From positions 17,291,001 through 17,355,000 of the forward strand of contig CM067550.1 of assembly GCA_034509755.1 (NCBI GenBank): DNA of 64,000 bases, given 5' to 3'. Positions within the stretch are counted from its first letter, which is position 1; each line of letters begins with the position of its first letter. Shown piece by piece: positions 10,329-20,882 of the stretch. This DNA is from Anisodus tanguticus (lineage: Eukaryota; Streptophyta; Magnoliopsida; Solanales; Solanaceae). The notes under the pieces are model-generated. The model ran no database searches. It saw only the letters and a program-made list of their open reading frames with translations, and was not told the DNA's origin. A program made the position numbers and the translations under genes.

Positions 10329-11866
10329 TGTACGTTTTTGTTGGGTTATTGTATGCAGCGGATATTGAAAACTTGTTTCAAACCTAACAAACGTAGAACT
10401 ATTTAACTATAGGATAATTTTACACTGTAAACACAAGACTTGAATGGTACTTACATGTTTACAATATCTGGAATCTTTATCCACTGTGGCTGCGCACGCA
10501 AATGCCCTTTCGATTGCAAGTTCCAAACTTCAATGTATTCCTCCTTTGGAAAGCTAGGAATTCCCCCAGAGGTTCGAGAGAGTGTTTTGATTATGAGTCT
10601 CTAAGACATAGAATAATGATATAAAAATCAAATGTATTGAATAATGAAGTGTAGGTCTAAATTTATAGGTGAAAATTAGGTCAAACCGGATTAGGGTTTG
10701 ACCTTGGGTCTGACCCAAAATTTGAGAAAGATTAGGTCATGGCGTCGCGACCCTCTGGTGTGAGCGTCGCGGCACTCACGTGGCCCTACAATGTCTCATT
10801 TTATTTTTTGCACATTCTTAATTAAATCCAAAATCCAATTTTGTCTTAATTAAACAAGCATTATTCATTTAGATATCTCGGTTCTAAATCGAATATTTAA
10901 TACTCTCTCAATACATCCTTAGATCGAAAAGACAATCGATATAGTGTGACCCTACATGCCTTCACATATCGACATTAATCAAATTAAGGTCTACGCGGAA
11001 CTCCTAGACGGAGCTGCAAGACGAACTCAATATGTGAAGTACGTTTACACGAATTCAGTAAACTTAACCTCTATGTGGTAAGATAAAATACTTTCATTCA
11101 CGACACACTCGATCAAGCTTAGGATTTGTCAAATGTCTATCCAAATGGCTTAATCATTGTATCTCATCTATATTAGTTGACAACTAGACCATATTCTAAA
11201 TATGTCTATTGCGTTGGCCAACGACTTAGTAAACGTAATATCACTGAGAAGCTGAGTGTTCTCTCGAATATACATTCGAGGAATGAATCATAATCTTGGC
11301 TCAACTACCACCTTTAATCCACATCGTAATGTACCCAATACAAGTCGTATCTCAACCTATAAGGCATTTGAGCTTAGGACAGGATCAAAGTATATTACTT
11401 TGTAGACAAGGTGTGCATTGACCTCAAGTCTAAGGACTTCTATCTCCCACACGCTGATCATACTTTAGACAAGTATAACAATCAGTATATCAGCAGGGTA
11501 TACCAATACTTTCAAAGTATACATGTGTCCATCACGAGTAGCCATTACTCATAGCAGGTGAGACATACTATATCCTCTAAGGATGTGTTTCAGACCACAT
11601 GTTGACTTATCACATATCATCCATATCTCATTCTCGATGATCATTAGTCGAGGCTATTTTAAGAGTTACGTTATAATATTAATATCTCACATTATTAATA
11701 ACAATGTAACCTCTAGGGATGCATATTATAGAATATTATAAACAATCAACTAATAATTCAATAATTACAAATGCCAAAATATTAATCTTCATTAATAATA
11801 ATACGAATGTGTATAAAGTACATTTGTCCTAATACAGATTGTCTCTAGGACATACATATACTTTCA
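10329..11866 (-). repeat. complete 5' LTR of element E (1538 bp)
   Basis: Ends are TG...CA: minus-strand start TGAAAGTATATG at 11866 and minus-strand end ...AAAACGTACA at 10329. The inner part is shared with 5149-5650. A TATA-like CTATAAAT lies on the minus strand near 10665-10658. A short GC-rich cluster (GCGTCGCG repeats, about 10740-10775) stands out in an AT-rich LTR. Confidence 0.92.
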
Positions 11867-11889
11867 ATGATATGGGGAGTTACTATCTC

Positions 11890-12014
11890 TCTAGAGGAAT
11901 GTTAGTAGCTCAGTTGATTGACTATCTAAATTTTCACCTTGTTGGCGAGAGTTCGATTTTCCACCTTATAATCTCATTCTCATTTCCCCTATCCCTATGT
12001 AATTAAAAAAAAAA
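11890..12014 (+). mobile_element. tRNA-derived SINE (SINE-3) with 10-bp TSD
   Basis: Contains TTAGTAGCTCAGTTGATTG (box A) and GGCGAGAGTTCGATTTTCC (box B), a pyrimidine-rich body (TCATTTCCCC), CCCTATGTAATT and an A tail. The flanks carry the duplicated target TTACTATCTC at 11880-11889 and 12015-12024. The 18 bases between the end of element E and this TSD show two independent insertions very close together. Confidence 0.88.
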
Positions 12015-12024
12015 TTACTATCTC

Positions 12025-12557
12025 GACTAATCTAAATTCATGACGCATAATGTGTTTAAAGTGGAAACATTGCCTATCATCAAATCAGGAGTTTTATCAT
12101 TTTTTGGGTTCAAATACAAAATATCGGATTAAGATCGGGAAAATCTCATCCATTCTAACATAAAAAATCCAATTATGTAATTACATGGAAAGATTATCAA
12201 ATAATGTGATTATTACTGTAAAAGAGGACTCACTTTTTTGTTGCAAATAAAAAAATTGTGCATGTGATCTGATTGATTGCCTTTGTTTTGGAATCTGATT
12301 CCCATTCTTGGAAAGCTATCATAATCGAAACACAAAGAGGAATATTAATTTTGTGAATGCATGTATTTGTATTTGCTCGTTAATTTATTCCAGATGAAAA
12401 GGAAAATAGCACTAATTTTGTTTCTTACTGTGCTATTTCCTTTTTAGCATTTCCTCACTTTCTTACGTGGTTTTTTTCATTTCTTTCCGTTAGAAGACAA
12501 AAATTTCTTATTCAATTATGTTTATTTGTATAATATTATCTTCAAACGACCAATAAA
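12025..12557. repeat. R repeat copy 1, left part
   Basis: From about 12300 the sequence matches the R copies at 41.85-42.1 and 28.4 kb in order: CTTGGAAAGCTATCA, a TTTGCTCGTTAATT..CCA segment, GTTTCTTAC, TTTAGCATTTCC and TTTGTATAATA. It continues at 17407 once SINE-2 and element B are removed. No reading frame is shared by the copies, so the repeat is not obviously coding. 12025-12300 holds nothing I recognise. Confidence 0.55.
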
Positions 12558-12701
12558 ATTGTGATGAAGTGGTAAATATTTTTTCATCCTTAATCAGAGG
12601 TCTTGCGGTTCGAGTCTTGAGTATGAAATCGCCTTTATTAGGGAGCGATTTACCCTCCAATATAGGATTTCCGGTGAAATCCAAATTTCGTCGGACCTCA
12701 A
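12558..12701 (+). mobile_element. SINE-2, 5' part, split by element B
   Basis: Same family as SINE-1: GATGAAGTGGTAAATA (box A region), GCGGTTCGAGTC (box B), GGGAGCGATTTACC, then GGACCTCAA, where element B begins. The 3' end resumes after B at 17357 (CTCAATATAAATAC..ACATGGAAACC plus an A-rich run to about 17406). The 5-bp CTCAA is duplicated by the B insertion. Confidence 0.83.
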
Positions 12702-12985
12702 TGTTAAATATACACAATATACATGTGTATATTGTTGCTCTCGGATTCCTCCTCTTAACCGTGTATGGTGTAAATAATTAGGTAACATTGTAGTCTCCTA
12801 GTTTAGGTAATATTATAGTGTAATTAGTCTTGTACACTTACCATAATATTTGTATTACCATAATTGTATATTTAGTATCCAAGTAGAATAAGGTTTTAGG
12901 AATAGGATTCTCCTATTATGGAAATATGTAACTTGTATAAATACTCTTTCAATTAATGAAAATGATCAAGAGATTATTTCTTTCA
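12702..12985 (+). repeat. 5' LTR of element B
   Basis: Begins TGTTAAATATACAC and ends TTTCTTTCA. Near-identical to 17064-17356 apart from small indels. It contains a TATA box TATAAATA at 12936-12943, so a transcript start would fall just before the LTR end, giving a very short R/U5. A 10-bp palindrome (arms 12714-12723 and 12726-12735) sits at the start of U3. Confidence 0.95.
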
Positions 12986-12997
12986 TGGTATCAGAAG
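12986..12997 (+). promoter_or_regulatory. primer-binding site of element B
   Basis: TGGTATCAGAAG directly abuts the LTR and matches the first nine to ten bases complementary to initiator methionine tRNA. The identical site follows the 5' LTR of element C at 22884. Confidence 0.9.
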
Positions 12998-13151
12998 TCT
13001 AGGTCTTAAAATCCTCTCTCTAAAAAACCTCCTACCTCCCATCGCCACCTCGAAATCTGAGCCCTCTTCATCTCGTTTTTCGTACCGACGGTCTTTCCTC
13101 TCTTCCCAATTTTTCCTTCCAAATCCCTCAATCACATATTGTTCTATCAAT

Positions 13152-14219
13152 ATGTCTACATCCCGAAACACGTTTCATCCTGCCTTTACGGTTTATAACA
13201 TCAAGAATAACATCCCCTTGTTCTTGAAATAGAAAACGTCCAATATGCGACGTGAGCTGAACTGTTCAAAATTCACGCACGCTCGCATCAAGTCATCCAT
13301 CACATAATCCCCGCGTCTCCTGAGTATACGGAGGTACCCAAACGCGAGGATGATCCTAAGTTGTGGATGACTCTTGATGCCATAATCCTCTAGTGGATAT
13401 ATTCCACAATTTGTACCGACCTTTTGCAAATGATTATTGAGCCTGACGCTATGGCACAGACGACTTGGGATAGACTGCGTGATATATTCCAAGATAATCA
13501 AAATTCTAGAGTTGTTACTCTTGAGCAGGATTTCTCCCACGTCAATATGGAACATTTTCCTAACGTTTCAGCTTATTGCAAAAGATTAAAGGAATTAGCG
13601 GACCAACTTCGCAACGTTGGCGCGCCAGTTTCGAATGATCGTTTGGTCCTCTAAATGGTTTCCGGCCTCTCCGAGGCCTATAATGGTGTTGGAACACTTC
13701 TTCGGCAAAGAAATCCGCTTCCGCAATTTTATCAAGCATGTTCTATGCTTACACTCGAAGAAGCGGGCATGGCAAAAGGGCGGCTATCGGTGCTAGTCCT
13801 GTAGTCACGATGACCAAGTCCATGGTTTATCCTACCGGTTCCACCAACTCAGGCCAAAACTGTAACAACGGTGGCAGCAAAAATGATGGAAATAAGAAAA
13901 ATAATGGCAAGAATCATGGTGGCAACAACGGCGGCAACCGGCAGAATAGTGGTGGCGGGGGTGGCCCCCGCAGTAGTCAGCAACAGCAACAGCAGTTCTA
14001 GGGCCCACAGCCATGGCAGTGGGCCCCTCAGCCACAATTTGGGCCAGGCCAATTTTCACCCCACTGGCAGTGGGTTGCCCAACAACATTCTAGGCTCACC
14101 TCGCCCTGGCCCACTTACAACAGTCTTCTGGGCCGAGGCAGCAAGCAGGGGTACTTCGGCCTCGGCCCCCGCAGGCCCATCACGCATCGGCACCCACGTC
14201 TACCGACATTGAAGCCGCA
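13152..14219 (+). pseudogene. copia gag (element B)
   Basis: Likely start at the ATG at 13152 (MSTSRNTFHPAF). The gag core is clear in the frame 13424-13654 (WDRLRDIFQDNQNSRVVTLE, YCKRLKELADQLRNVGAPV), followed by a Gly/Asn/Gln-rich tail at about 13830-14000. Frameshifts or stops occur near 13210, at 13653 (a TAA where C has CAA) and about 13740. No canonical CCHC knuckle is visible. Gag normally forms the particle shell. Confidence 0.85.
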
Positions 14220-15700
14220 ATGCACACGCTTGGTTTAAACCCTCCAGACCCAAATTGGTATATGGACATCGGTGCCACTACCCACATGACATCCGATTCA
14301 GGTACGCTCTCGTCTTATTCCCATTTGAGCAACCCTCGCGGTATAATTGTTGGTAATGGTAATTCTATTCCAATTCGTGGTTATGATCATAAAAATTTAT
14401 CTCCCCCTCATCCACCTCTTATCTTGAAAAACACCCTACACGCCCCCAAATTGATTAAAAACTTAGTCTATGTCCGTAAATTCACTACTGACAATTCTGT
14501 GTCTATTGAATTTGATCCATTTGGTTTCTCTGTGAAGGATTTCAAGATGGGGAGTCCTCTCATGAGGTGTGATAGTAGGGGAGATCTTTATTCTATCATA
14601 CCCAGTTCCCGTCCATCGAGTCAAGTCCTACCATCCGCCTTTGCAGCCATTTCTCCTTCCTTGTGGCATGCTCGTCTTGGTCATCCGGGATCATCTATTT
14701 TGTCATCTTTAGATAAAAATGGTTTTATTTCATGTAAGGGTACGAGTAGTACTCCAAATTCTCAGTCTTATTCTTTAGGAAAAATTGTTAAGTTGTCATT
14801 TGTAGACTCAAATTCTCATACTTTAATGCCATTTGATATTATACATAGCGACTTATGGACGGCTCATGTCCTTAGTTCTGTGGGTCATCGGTATTATGTT
14901 CTCTTTTTGGATGATTATTCTAAGTTTTTATGGACGTTTCCGATAGCGAAAAAATGTCAAGTTTTTTCTGTCTTCTTCAAATTTAGAGCATTCATCAGAA
15001 CCCAATTCGACCTAGAAATAAAAAATATTCAGTGTGATAATGGCAAAGAATATGACAATGGGGTGTTTCGGAAATTCTGTGCTCATAATGGGATCAATTT
15101 TCGGTTTTCGTGTCCTCATACGTCTTCACAAAATGGGAAAGCTGAATGCAAAATTCATTCCATAAATAACATTGTCCGCACTTTATTAATGCATGCTTCC
15201 ATACCCCTCGTCTTTTTGGCATCATTCTCTCCAAATGGCTACCTATCTTCTTAACATAATTCCTTCCAAATGTTTGACATATTCTTCCCCCCTTCAAATT
15301 TTATATAATAAAATTCCTTCATATTTACATCTTCGGATTTTTGGGTGTTTGTGTTAGCTGTTATTCCCGTCTACCACAATTAACAAACTTCAGGCCTGGT
15401 CTACTCCGTGTGTGTTTTTGGGGTATCCGTCTAATCATCGTGGCTACAAATGCTTTGATTTATCCTCTAATAAAATCATCACTAATCGCCAATTGACATT
15501 TGCTAAAGTTAATACTCCCGTGCCTAGTTCGTATAATTTTTTGGATGATAGTATATCCCCGTATATTATTCAGCATTTTCGGACGTCTCCCACTCCCAAA
15601 ATTCTCCAGCGAGCCGATTGCCCGCTGGCCCCGCTGGTCCGTCACCCACTACTAGTACCGCCACTGAGCCAGTTCCAACGATTGGGCTAGTCCAGCCCAA
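14220..15700 (+). pseudogene. copia protease and integrase (element B)
   Basis: A 344-codon frame (14220-15254) holds the protease start WYMDIGATTHM, where the active-site triplet is Asp-Ile-Gly and copy C has Asp-Thr-Gly. It continues with the pre-integrase motif LWHARLGHPG (about residue 148) and integrase with IIHSDLW, CDNGKEYDN and QNGKAE, giving the D..D-35-E spacing. A frameshift near 15230 moves the C-terminal part (VFLGYPSNHRGYKCFD and the Pro-rich linker) to another frame up to about 15700. Confidence 0.9.
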
Positions 15701-15749
15701 TTCTGGAACTTGTCCAGTTCTTACTCCTGTTTCCCAAGTTGGGCCAGCA

Positions 15750-16515
15750 GGCCCACTGCCTGCTGGCCAGTCCGTCCCGAGACCAACAAATTTCCGAAAT
15801 CCGCCCATTTCTTCCTCGAGTTATCGATCGGTCACTCATAGTCAACGGGGTATTTTTACACCAAAAAGACATTTTAATTTACATTCTAATGTCCCTAAAT
15901 CCCCCTTACCCCGTAATCCTGTGTCTGCCTGAAATGACACGAATTGGAAAATTTCTATGACTGATGAATGCTCTTATTGATAATAAGACGTGGGAGTTGG
16001 TGCCCCATCCATCTGGTATTAATATTATCAGGTCTATGTGGATTTTTGCTTATAAGGAGAATTCAGATGGTTCATTTGCTCGACATAAGGCGCGACTTGT
16101 GGGTGATGGTAAGACTCAGCAGGTTGGTGTAGATTGTAGGGAGACGTTTAGTCCGGTGGTCAAGCCAGCTACCATTCGCACTGTGCTTAGCTTGGCTCTT
16201 TCGAAAGCATGGCCTATTCATCAGTTAGAGGTAAAGAATGTTTTCCTACATGGGGATCTCAAGGAAACAGTCTATATGCATCAGCCTTTGGGATTCAGGG
16301 ATCCCAAACATCCTTATCATGTTTGTTTGTTGAAGAAGTCCTTATATGAGCTTAAGCAGTCTCCCCGGTCCTGGTATACGAGGTTTGCATATTATGTTTC
16401 GACTATTGGGTTCACGAACAGCAGGTCAGATAATTTCTTGTTCATCTACCGTCGTGGTTCGTCCTTGGCCTATATTTTGTTATATGTGGATGATATTATC
16501 TTAACTGCCTCATCA
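15750..16515 (+). pseudogene. copia RT, truncated by internal deletion (element B)
   Basis: The frame from 15964 runs through WELVPHPSGIN, WIFAYKENSDGSFARHKARL, ETFSPVVKPATIRTVLS, VYMHQPLGF and the catalytic YVDDIILTASS. It then leaves the RT alignment at about 16515, exactly where A and C continue with about 0.4 kb more (palm end and connection). Sequence after the junction (TTCGGTATATTCAGG) corresponds to the start of the RNase H part. Short words shared near the two breakpoints suggest microhomology-mediated deletion. Confidence 0.9.
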
Positions 16516-17067
16516 TTCGGTATATTCAGGGTACACTGGACTATGGGTTGCATTTATATCCTTTCTCGACATCCATACTTGTCTCGTATACGGATGCTGA
16601 TTGGGGTGGTTGTCCAGACACCAGACGGTCTACGTCTTGCTATTGTATGTTTCTTGGCAATAACCTGATCTCATGGTCTGCAAAACGTCAGTCGACATTG
16701 TCCCGATCTAGTGCCGAGGCCGAGTATCGAGGGGTAGCTAATATGATCTCGGAATCATGTTGGTTACGTAATTTGCTATTGGAGTTTCATTCACCTATTC
16801 AGAAAGAAACCTTGGTGTATTGCGATAATATTAGTGCCATCTACCTTTCATGTAATCCGGTTCAGCACCAGCGCACTAAACATATCGAGATGGACATTTA
16901 CTTTGCCCGCGAAAATGTTGCTCGTGGTCAGGTACGCGTCTGCCATGTCCCGTCAATATATCAAATTGCCGACATCTTTACAAAGGGTCTGACCTCGGTC
17001 CTTTTTGAAGATTTTAGGGACAGTCTCAGCGTTCGAAGACCGTCCGCTATGACTGCGGGGGTGTGTT
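16516..17067 (+). pseudogene. copia RNase H (element B)
   Basis: Reading frame 16548-17069 has YTDADWGGCPDTRRS, SRSSAEAEYRGVAN, LVYCDNISAIYLS, RTKHIEMDIYF and YQIADIFTKGL, in the usual order of copia RNase H. It is open to the TAA overlapping the LTR start. It is out of frame with the RT segment because of the deletion at about 16515. Confidence 0.92.
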
Positions 17068-17356
17068 AAATATACACAATATACATGTGTATATTGTTGC
17101 TCTCGGATTCCTCCTCTTAACCGTGTATGGTGTAATTAATTAGGTAACATTGTAATCTCCTAGTTTAGATAATATTATGGTGTAATTAGTTGTACACTTA
17201 CCATAATATTTTTATTATCATAATTGTATATTTAGTATCCAAGTAGAATAAGGTTTTAGGAATAGAATAGGAATATGATTCTCCTATTATGAAAATATGT
17301 AACTTGTATAAATACTCTTTCAATTAATGAAAATAATCGAGAGATTATTTCTTTCA
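17064..17356 (+). repeat. 3' LTR of element B
   Basis: Preceded by the purine-rich GCGGGGGTG and beginning TGTTAAATATACAC. It has the same U3 palindrome as the 5' LTR and ends TTTCTTTCA, followed by the TSD CTCAA. The few differences from the 5' LTR are an extra AATAGG-type segment, small indels and point changes. Confidence 0.95.
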
Positions 17357-17406
17357 CTCAATATAAATACAAAACACCACATGGAAACCAAATTAGGAAA
17401 AAAAAT
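17357..17406 (+). mobile_element. SINE-2, 3' end
   Basis: Continuation of the SINE interrupted at 12701: CTCAATATAAATAC, ACACCACATGGAAACC and an A-rich tail ending about 17406. It matches the end of SINE-1 (GGCAATACGAGTAC..CACCGTGGGAAAC) in layout. Confidence 0.75.
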
Positions 17407-17834
17407 CTGTCAACTTATAATGACAAACATAGGTTAGTGATCGTAGGGACGCTTCCTTATTATCTTTTTGGTTAAGCCTATTGAGTTCGATGTTGATAGT
17501 GGTGGCTCCACTTTATTTTTCATGGCTAAAACAAGTCTTATCATATCCTTTGCTGGATTATTTTTCAACGAAAGCATATGTAATGATGAAAATTGAAAAA
17601 GAAAAATTCAAGAAGTTAAAGGTGAGTGGAACTGAAATACCTTGCATTTCTAGTGTCATGCAAACGTGTTACATACGTAATTATAAGCCGAGAAGAATTG
17701 AGGAATTGAAGTTTATGATTATAAATTTTAACTCTCTTGAATTATTGAATTTTAAATTAATAATTTGTATATTTATATTAGTATAAATTTCTTAAAGCGA
17801 ATATAGAATTTGGACATATATATTAGTACAAAAA
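17407..17834. repeat. R repeat copy 1, right part
   Basis: Contains the most conserved R core: GATCGTAGGGACG, then AGCCTATTGAGTTCGATG and TTGATAGTGGTGGCTCCAC, CTTATCATATCCTTTGCT, ATGTAATGATGAAAA, then TTGCATTTCTAGTGTCATGC and a GTAATTAT end. The same blocks in the same order occur near 28.6, 37.8, 40.4, 42.2 and 47.15 kb. The frame at 17481-17786 spans it but is not shared with the other copies. Confidence 0.6.
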
Positions 17835-18085
17835 TGAAGAACAAAAGAGAGAAGTTAGAGTTTCATAGAGAGATATTTTCGTTGGGTTCACTGACACAAA
17901 ATTAGTCTTTACATCTGGATATTCTCTTATTTATAAATACAAGATATTTGCATAATCTAAACACTAATTCAAACAAGACTAATTATTACAATGGTTAAAA
18001 ATTAAATCTGCACAACTCATGTATTTTGGGCCTTCAGCTGTTGAGCCTAACTTGGGATTGCTGTGGACTTATATTAATTTCAACA
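17835..18085 (-). repeat. 3' LTR of element D
   Basis: On the minus strand it starts TGTTGAAATTAATATAAG at 18085 and ends ...TTGTTCTTCA at 17835 (TG..CA ends). A TATA-like TATAAATA lies on the minus strand near 17938-17930. The adjacent run at 18086-18100 reads as a G-rich polypurine tract on the minus strand. There is no second copy in the window to fix the outer boundary, so it is inferred from TG/CA ends and the tract. Confidence 0.75.
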
Positions 18086-18149
18086 CCCCCCCCCCCTCAA
18101 GCTTGAGGGTGTAAACACTCTTAAGCTTGCCCAAGATGAAGTGATGAGG

Positions 18150-18700
18150 GCCACCAGGAAGAGCCTTGGTAAAAATGTCAGCAAGCTGTTCAGAACTGCG
18201 AATGAAATGTAGAGACCATACCAGCAGATAAACAATCCCGAACAAAATGGAAATTTATTTTTATATGTTTAGTCAGCTCGTGAAATACAGGGTTATTATC
18301 AATATGTAAGGCAACTTGATTGTCACAGTAAATAGGAACAGGGGCAGAAACAGAGAGTCCCAAATCACCAAGCAATCAAATGAGCCAAGAAATTTCAGCA
18401 ACCAGCTATCTCAAAGCTCTGTATTCATCCTAGCAGAGAGAGATATGGTAGGTTGCTTTTTGCATTTCCATGATATGGGACACCCACCAAGAAACAAAAA
18501 ATTAATGACAGATTTCCTTGAAGATGGGCAAGCAGCCCAATCAGAATCAGAATAGGCAATGAGTGGAGTATATGGATCATTGGATAGTAGAAATCCTTGA
18601 GCAGGGTCATTAGAAAGGTATCTAAGAACATGAATGACAGCCAGCATATGGGGAACTCTAGGACATTGAAGAAATTGGCACAAATGTTGAACTGCATATG
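18150..18700 (-). pseudogene. copia RNase H and RT C-terminus (element D)
   Basis: Frames 18683-18411 (YSDSDWAACPSSRKS, GGCPISWKCKKQPTISLS) and 18375-18190 (PIYCDNQVALHI, FHELTKHI, FHFVRDCL) give copia RNase H order with a break between them near 18400. The normal SWKSKKQ region is recognisable with single substitutions. Confidence 0.85.
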
Positions 18701-19568
18701 AGGTATCAGGCCTGGTATGCTGAAGAAAATTCAGCTTACCAATGAGTTCCTGTAATTGATAGGATCACATGTATCACTACATAACTTGATTGAATGATCC
18801 AAAGGAGTGACTAAAGGTCTAAAGTGAGAACATTTGTACTCATCTAGCAAATCATAGGTAAATATTTGCTGGCTGACACAATAACCTTGAGAATGAAGGG
18901 TTTACTTCCAAACCCAAGAAATAATGAACACCACCAAGGTCCTTAATTTTAAACTTGTCATTCAGGAAACTCTTCAGAGAATTCATTTCATTCAAGTTGT
19001 CCCCACCTAACAATATATCATCAACATATACATCAAGGATAACCAGAGAGCCATTGGATACGTTAGTGAACAAAGAATGGTTATTTTGATTGGAATTATA
19101 ATCCATGGACAGAAGAACTTGAGACAACTTTGAAACCTATTGTCTAGATGCTTGTTTGATTCCATTAAGGGACTTCTTGAGTTTGCAAACCAGTGGAGAG
19201 GATGAGGATGAACAAGATACATCAAGGCTATGTGAAATTTTCATGTAAACCTCTTCATGGAGTTCTCCATGAAGGAAGGCATTATTTACATCAAGTTGGA
19301 AAACAGTCCAATGCCTTTTAACAGCCAAGGACAAAAGGCATTTTATGGTGGTAAGTTTAATAAGAGGGGAAAAAGTTTCATTATAGTCTATGCATTCTTT
19401 TTTAGTATCACCTCTAATGAATAACCTAGACTTGTATCTTTCAATAGAACCATCAGCTCTTTGCTTGATTTTGTACACCCACTTACGAGATATGGGTTTT
19501 TTGTGAGGTGGAAAAGGGACAATGTCCCATGTTTGATTAGCCTCAAGAGCCTTGAACTCATTCAGCAT
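18701..19568 (-). pseudogene. copia RT (element D)
   Basis: The frame 19568-19137 starts MLNEFKALEANQTWDIVPFP and has SRKWVYKIKQRADGSIERYKSR, FQLDVNNAFLHGELHEEVYM and LKKSLNGIKQASRQ. The frame 19127-18852 adds the catalytic VYVDDILLGG and DLGGVHYFLGLEV. A stop or small break separates them at about 19130. Confidence 0.9.
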
Positions 19569-19574
19569 TGCTTC

Positions 19575-20882
19575 CTACCAGGTAGGATGATGAGCTGCAT
19601 GTTGATAATACTGAGGCTCTTGCAAATGTAATTCAAGAGAGGAAACCTTGAAATCTAAAGGAGCAGAAGAGGAAGGAATAACAAAATTACAGATATAGTT
19701 TGAGAGATATGAAAGTATTTGAAAAGTTCTAGATGATTTTCTTTCAGGAAGTGGATGTGACAGAAGGAAGAGGTACATGTGAAGGGATAGTAGGTGGATA
19801 AGGATGTGAAGGTATGTTTGGAGTAGAAGGAGAAGTATGGGGAAATAAAGGTAGAGATTGAAGAATTGATGACTGAGTAGGGTTGACAGGAACAGGGATA
19901 TCATCAATGTAATGAGGAGATGAATCAGGAAAGATAGATGGAGTAGAGGAGTGACAGGGAAACACATGCTCATGAAAAATAACCTTCTAGAGAAAAATAT
20001 GGAATGAGTGTCTAGGTTAAGGAGTTTGTATCCCTTCTTACCACAAGGGTATCCCAGAAAGACACTAGGTATACTTCTAGATTGAAATTTGTCTGTCTGA
20101 TTTGTGTGTGGCAGCATAGCATAAATATCCAAAAGTGTTTAAATGTGCACATGGAGAGGGAGGAGAAGAAACATGAAGTTTTTCATAAGGAGTGGAGTTT
20201 TGTAAGACTGTGGAAGGTATTCTGTTAATGATATAGGTAGCAGTAAGAAGACACTCACCCCAGTACTTAAGAGGGAGTTTTGATTGAAAAGAAGTGTCCT
20301 GAACACTTCTAAAAGATGGTTGTATTTTCTTTCAACCACCTCATTCTGTTGAGGTGAATGTGAAATGGTTGTTGATGGAGAATGCCATGAGTGGAGAAGA
20401 AGTGTTGTGCTTCAAAACTGCTACTTAACGCAAAAGCAACATCATATCTGAAGCACTAACTATGAGAGTTGAATTGAACTTGAACCATAAGAGTGAAGGC
20501 TTTAATCACAGTCAAAGCATTGCTTTTAGATTAAAGAAGATGTGTCCAAGTTACCCTGGTAAAATCATCCATGAGGGTGATGAAATACTTGAAACCATTA
20601 TAGGTTCTTGTATTGTATGGACCCCAGGTATCTCTGTGTATGAGTTGAAAAGGTTTGGCAGAATGAATAATACTTTCAGGGAAAGGTAATCTCTGTTGTC
20701 TAGGCATAGGACAAATATTGCATATGAAAGATTATTTGGAAGAAATCTCGCCAGACAAGAAAAAAATTGATTTCATTTTGTTAAAAGGCATGTATCCTAG
20801 TCTTTGATGCCAATAAAATCAGTTTTATTAACAGAATTTGCAATGCAAACAACATCATTAGAATCCATGACATGATTAGAAA
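19575..20882 (-). pseudogene. copia integrase (element D)
   Basis: Heavily decayed. Minus-strand pieces keep NQTDKFQSRSIPSVFLGYP and KKGYKLLNLDTH (integrase C-terminus, about 20050-20110) and VERKYNHLLEVFR (about 20330; the core that carries the catalytic Glu). Upstream remnants run to about 20880. A Ser/Pro/Leu-rich linker (about 19740-19970) corresponds to the variable stretch before RT. Confidence 0.75.

Larger units (their letters stand above)
5149..11866 (-). mobile_element. Ty1/copia element E with long LTRs, TSD ATGAT
   Basis: Minus-strand LTR element of 6718 bp. The 5-bp target duplication ATGAT is intact at 5144-5148 and 11867-11871. The full 5' LTR is on the right (10329-11866), beginning TGAAAGTATATG when read on the minus strand. 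Next to it lies a tRNA-iMet-type primer site, then a leader of about 1.76 kb, gag, protease, integrase and the start of RT. RT is then fused directly to the middle of the 3' LTR (about 5650), so the C-terminal RT, RNase H, polypurine tract and the 5' two thirds of the 3' LTR are missing. The element is non-autonomous and further broken by stops and frameshifts. Confidence 0.93.
12702..17356 (+). mobile_element. Ty1/copia element B, TSD CTCAA
   Basis: Complete-ended copia element of 4655 bp. LTRs lie at 12702-12985 and 17064-17356, the tRNA-iMet-type primer site at 12986, then gag, protease, integrase, RT and RNase H in copia order, with TSD CTCAA at 12697-12701 and 17357-17361. Compared with A and C, about 0.4 kb is missing between the RT YVDD region and RNase H (junction about 16515), so even its ancestor copy was defective unless the loss is recent. 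Several stops and frameshifts are present. Its insertion split SINE-2. Confidence 0.95.

Noticed and set aside
5149..11866. Two independent solo LTRs of one family flanking host DNA
   Set aside because: Matching ATGAT duplications at the outer ends and copia domains in order between them show one element.
13832..14059. Ala/Val/Leu-rich minus-strand frames opposite gag of B (and 23558-24136 opposite gag of C)
   Set aside because: Shadows of the Gly/Asn/Gln-rich gag tail on the plus strand; the plus-strand frame matches the family.
17481..17786. 101-codon frame as a gene
   Set aside because: It covers R-repeat copy 1; the other R copies do not keep the frame, so coding is not supported.
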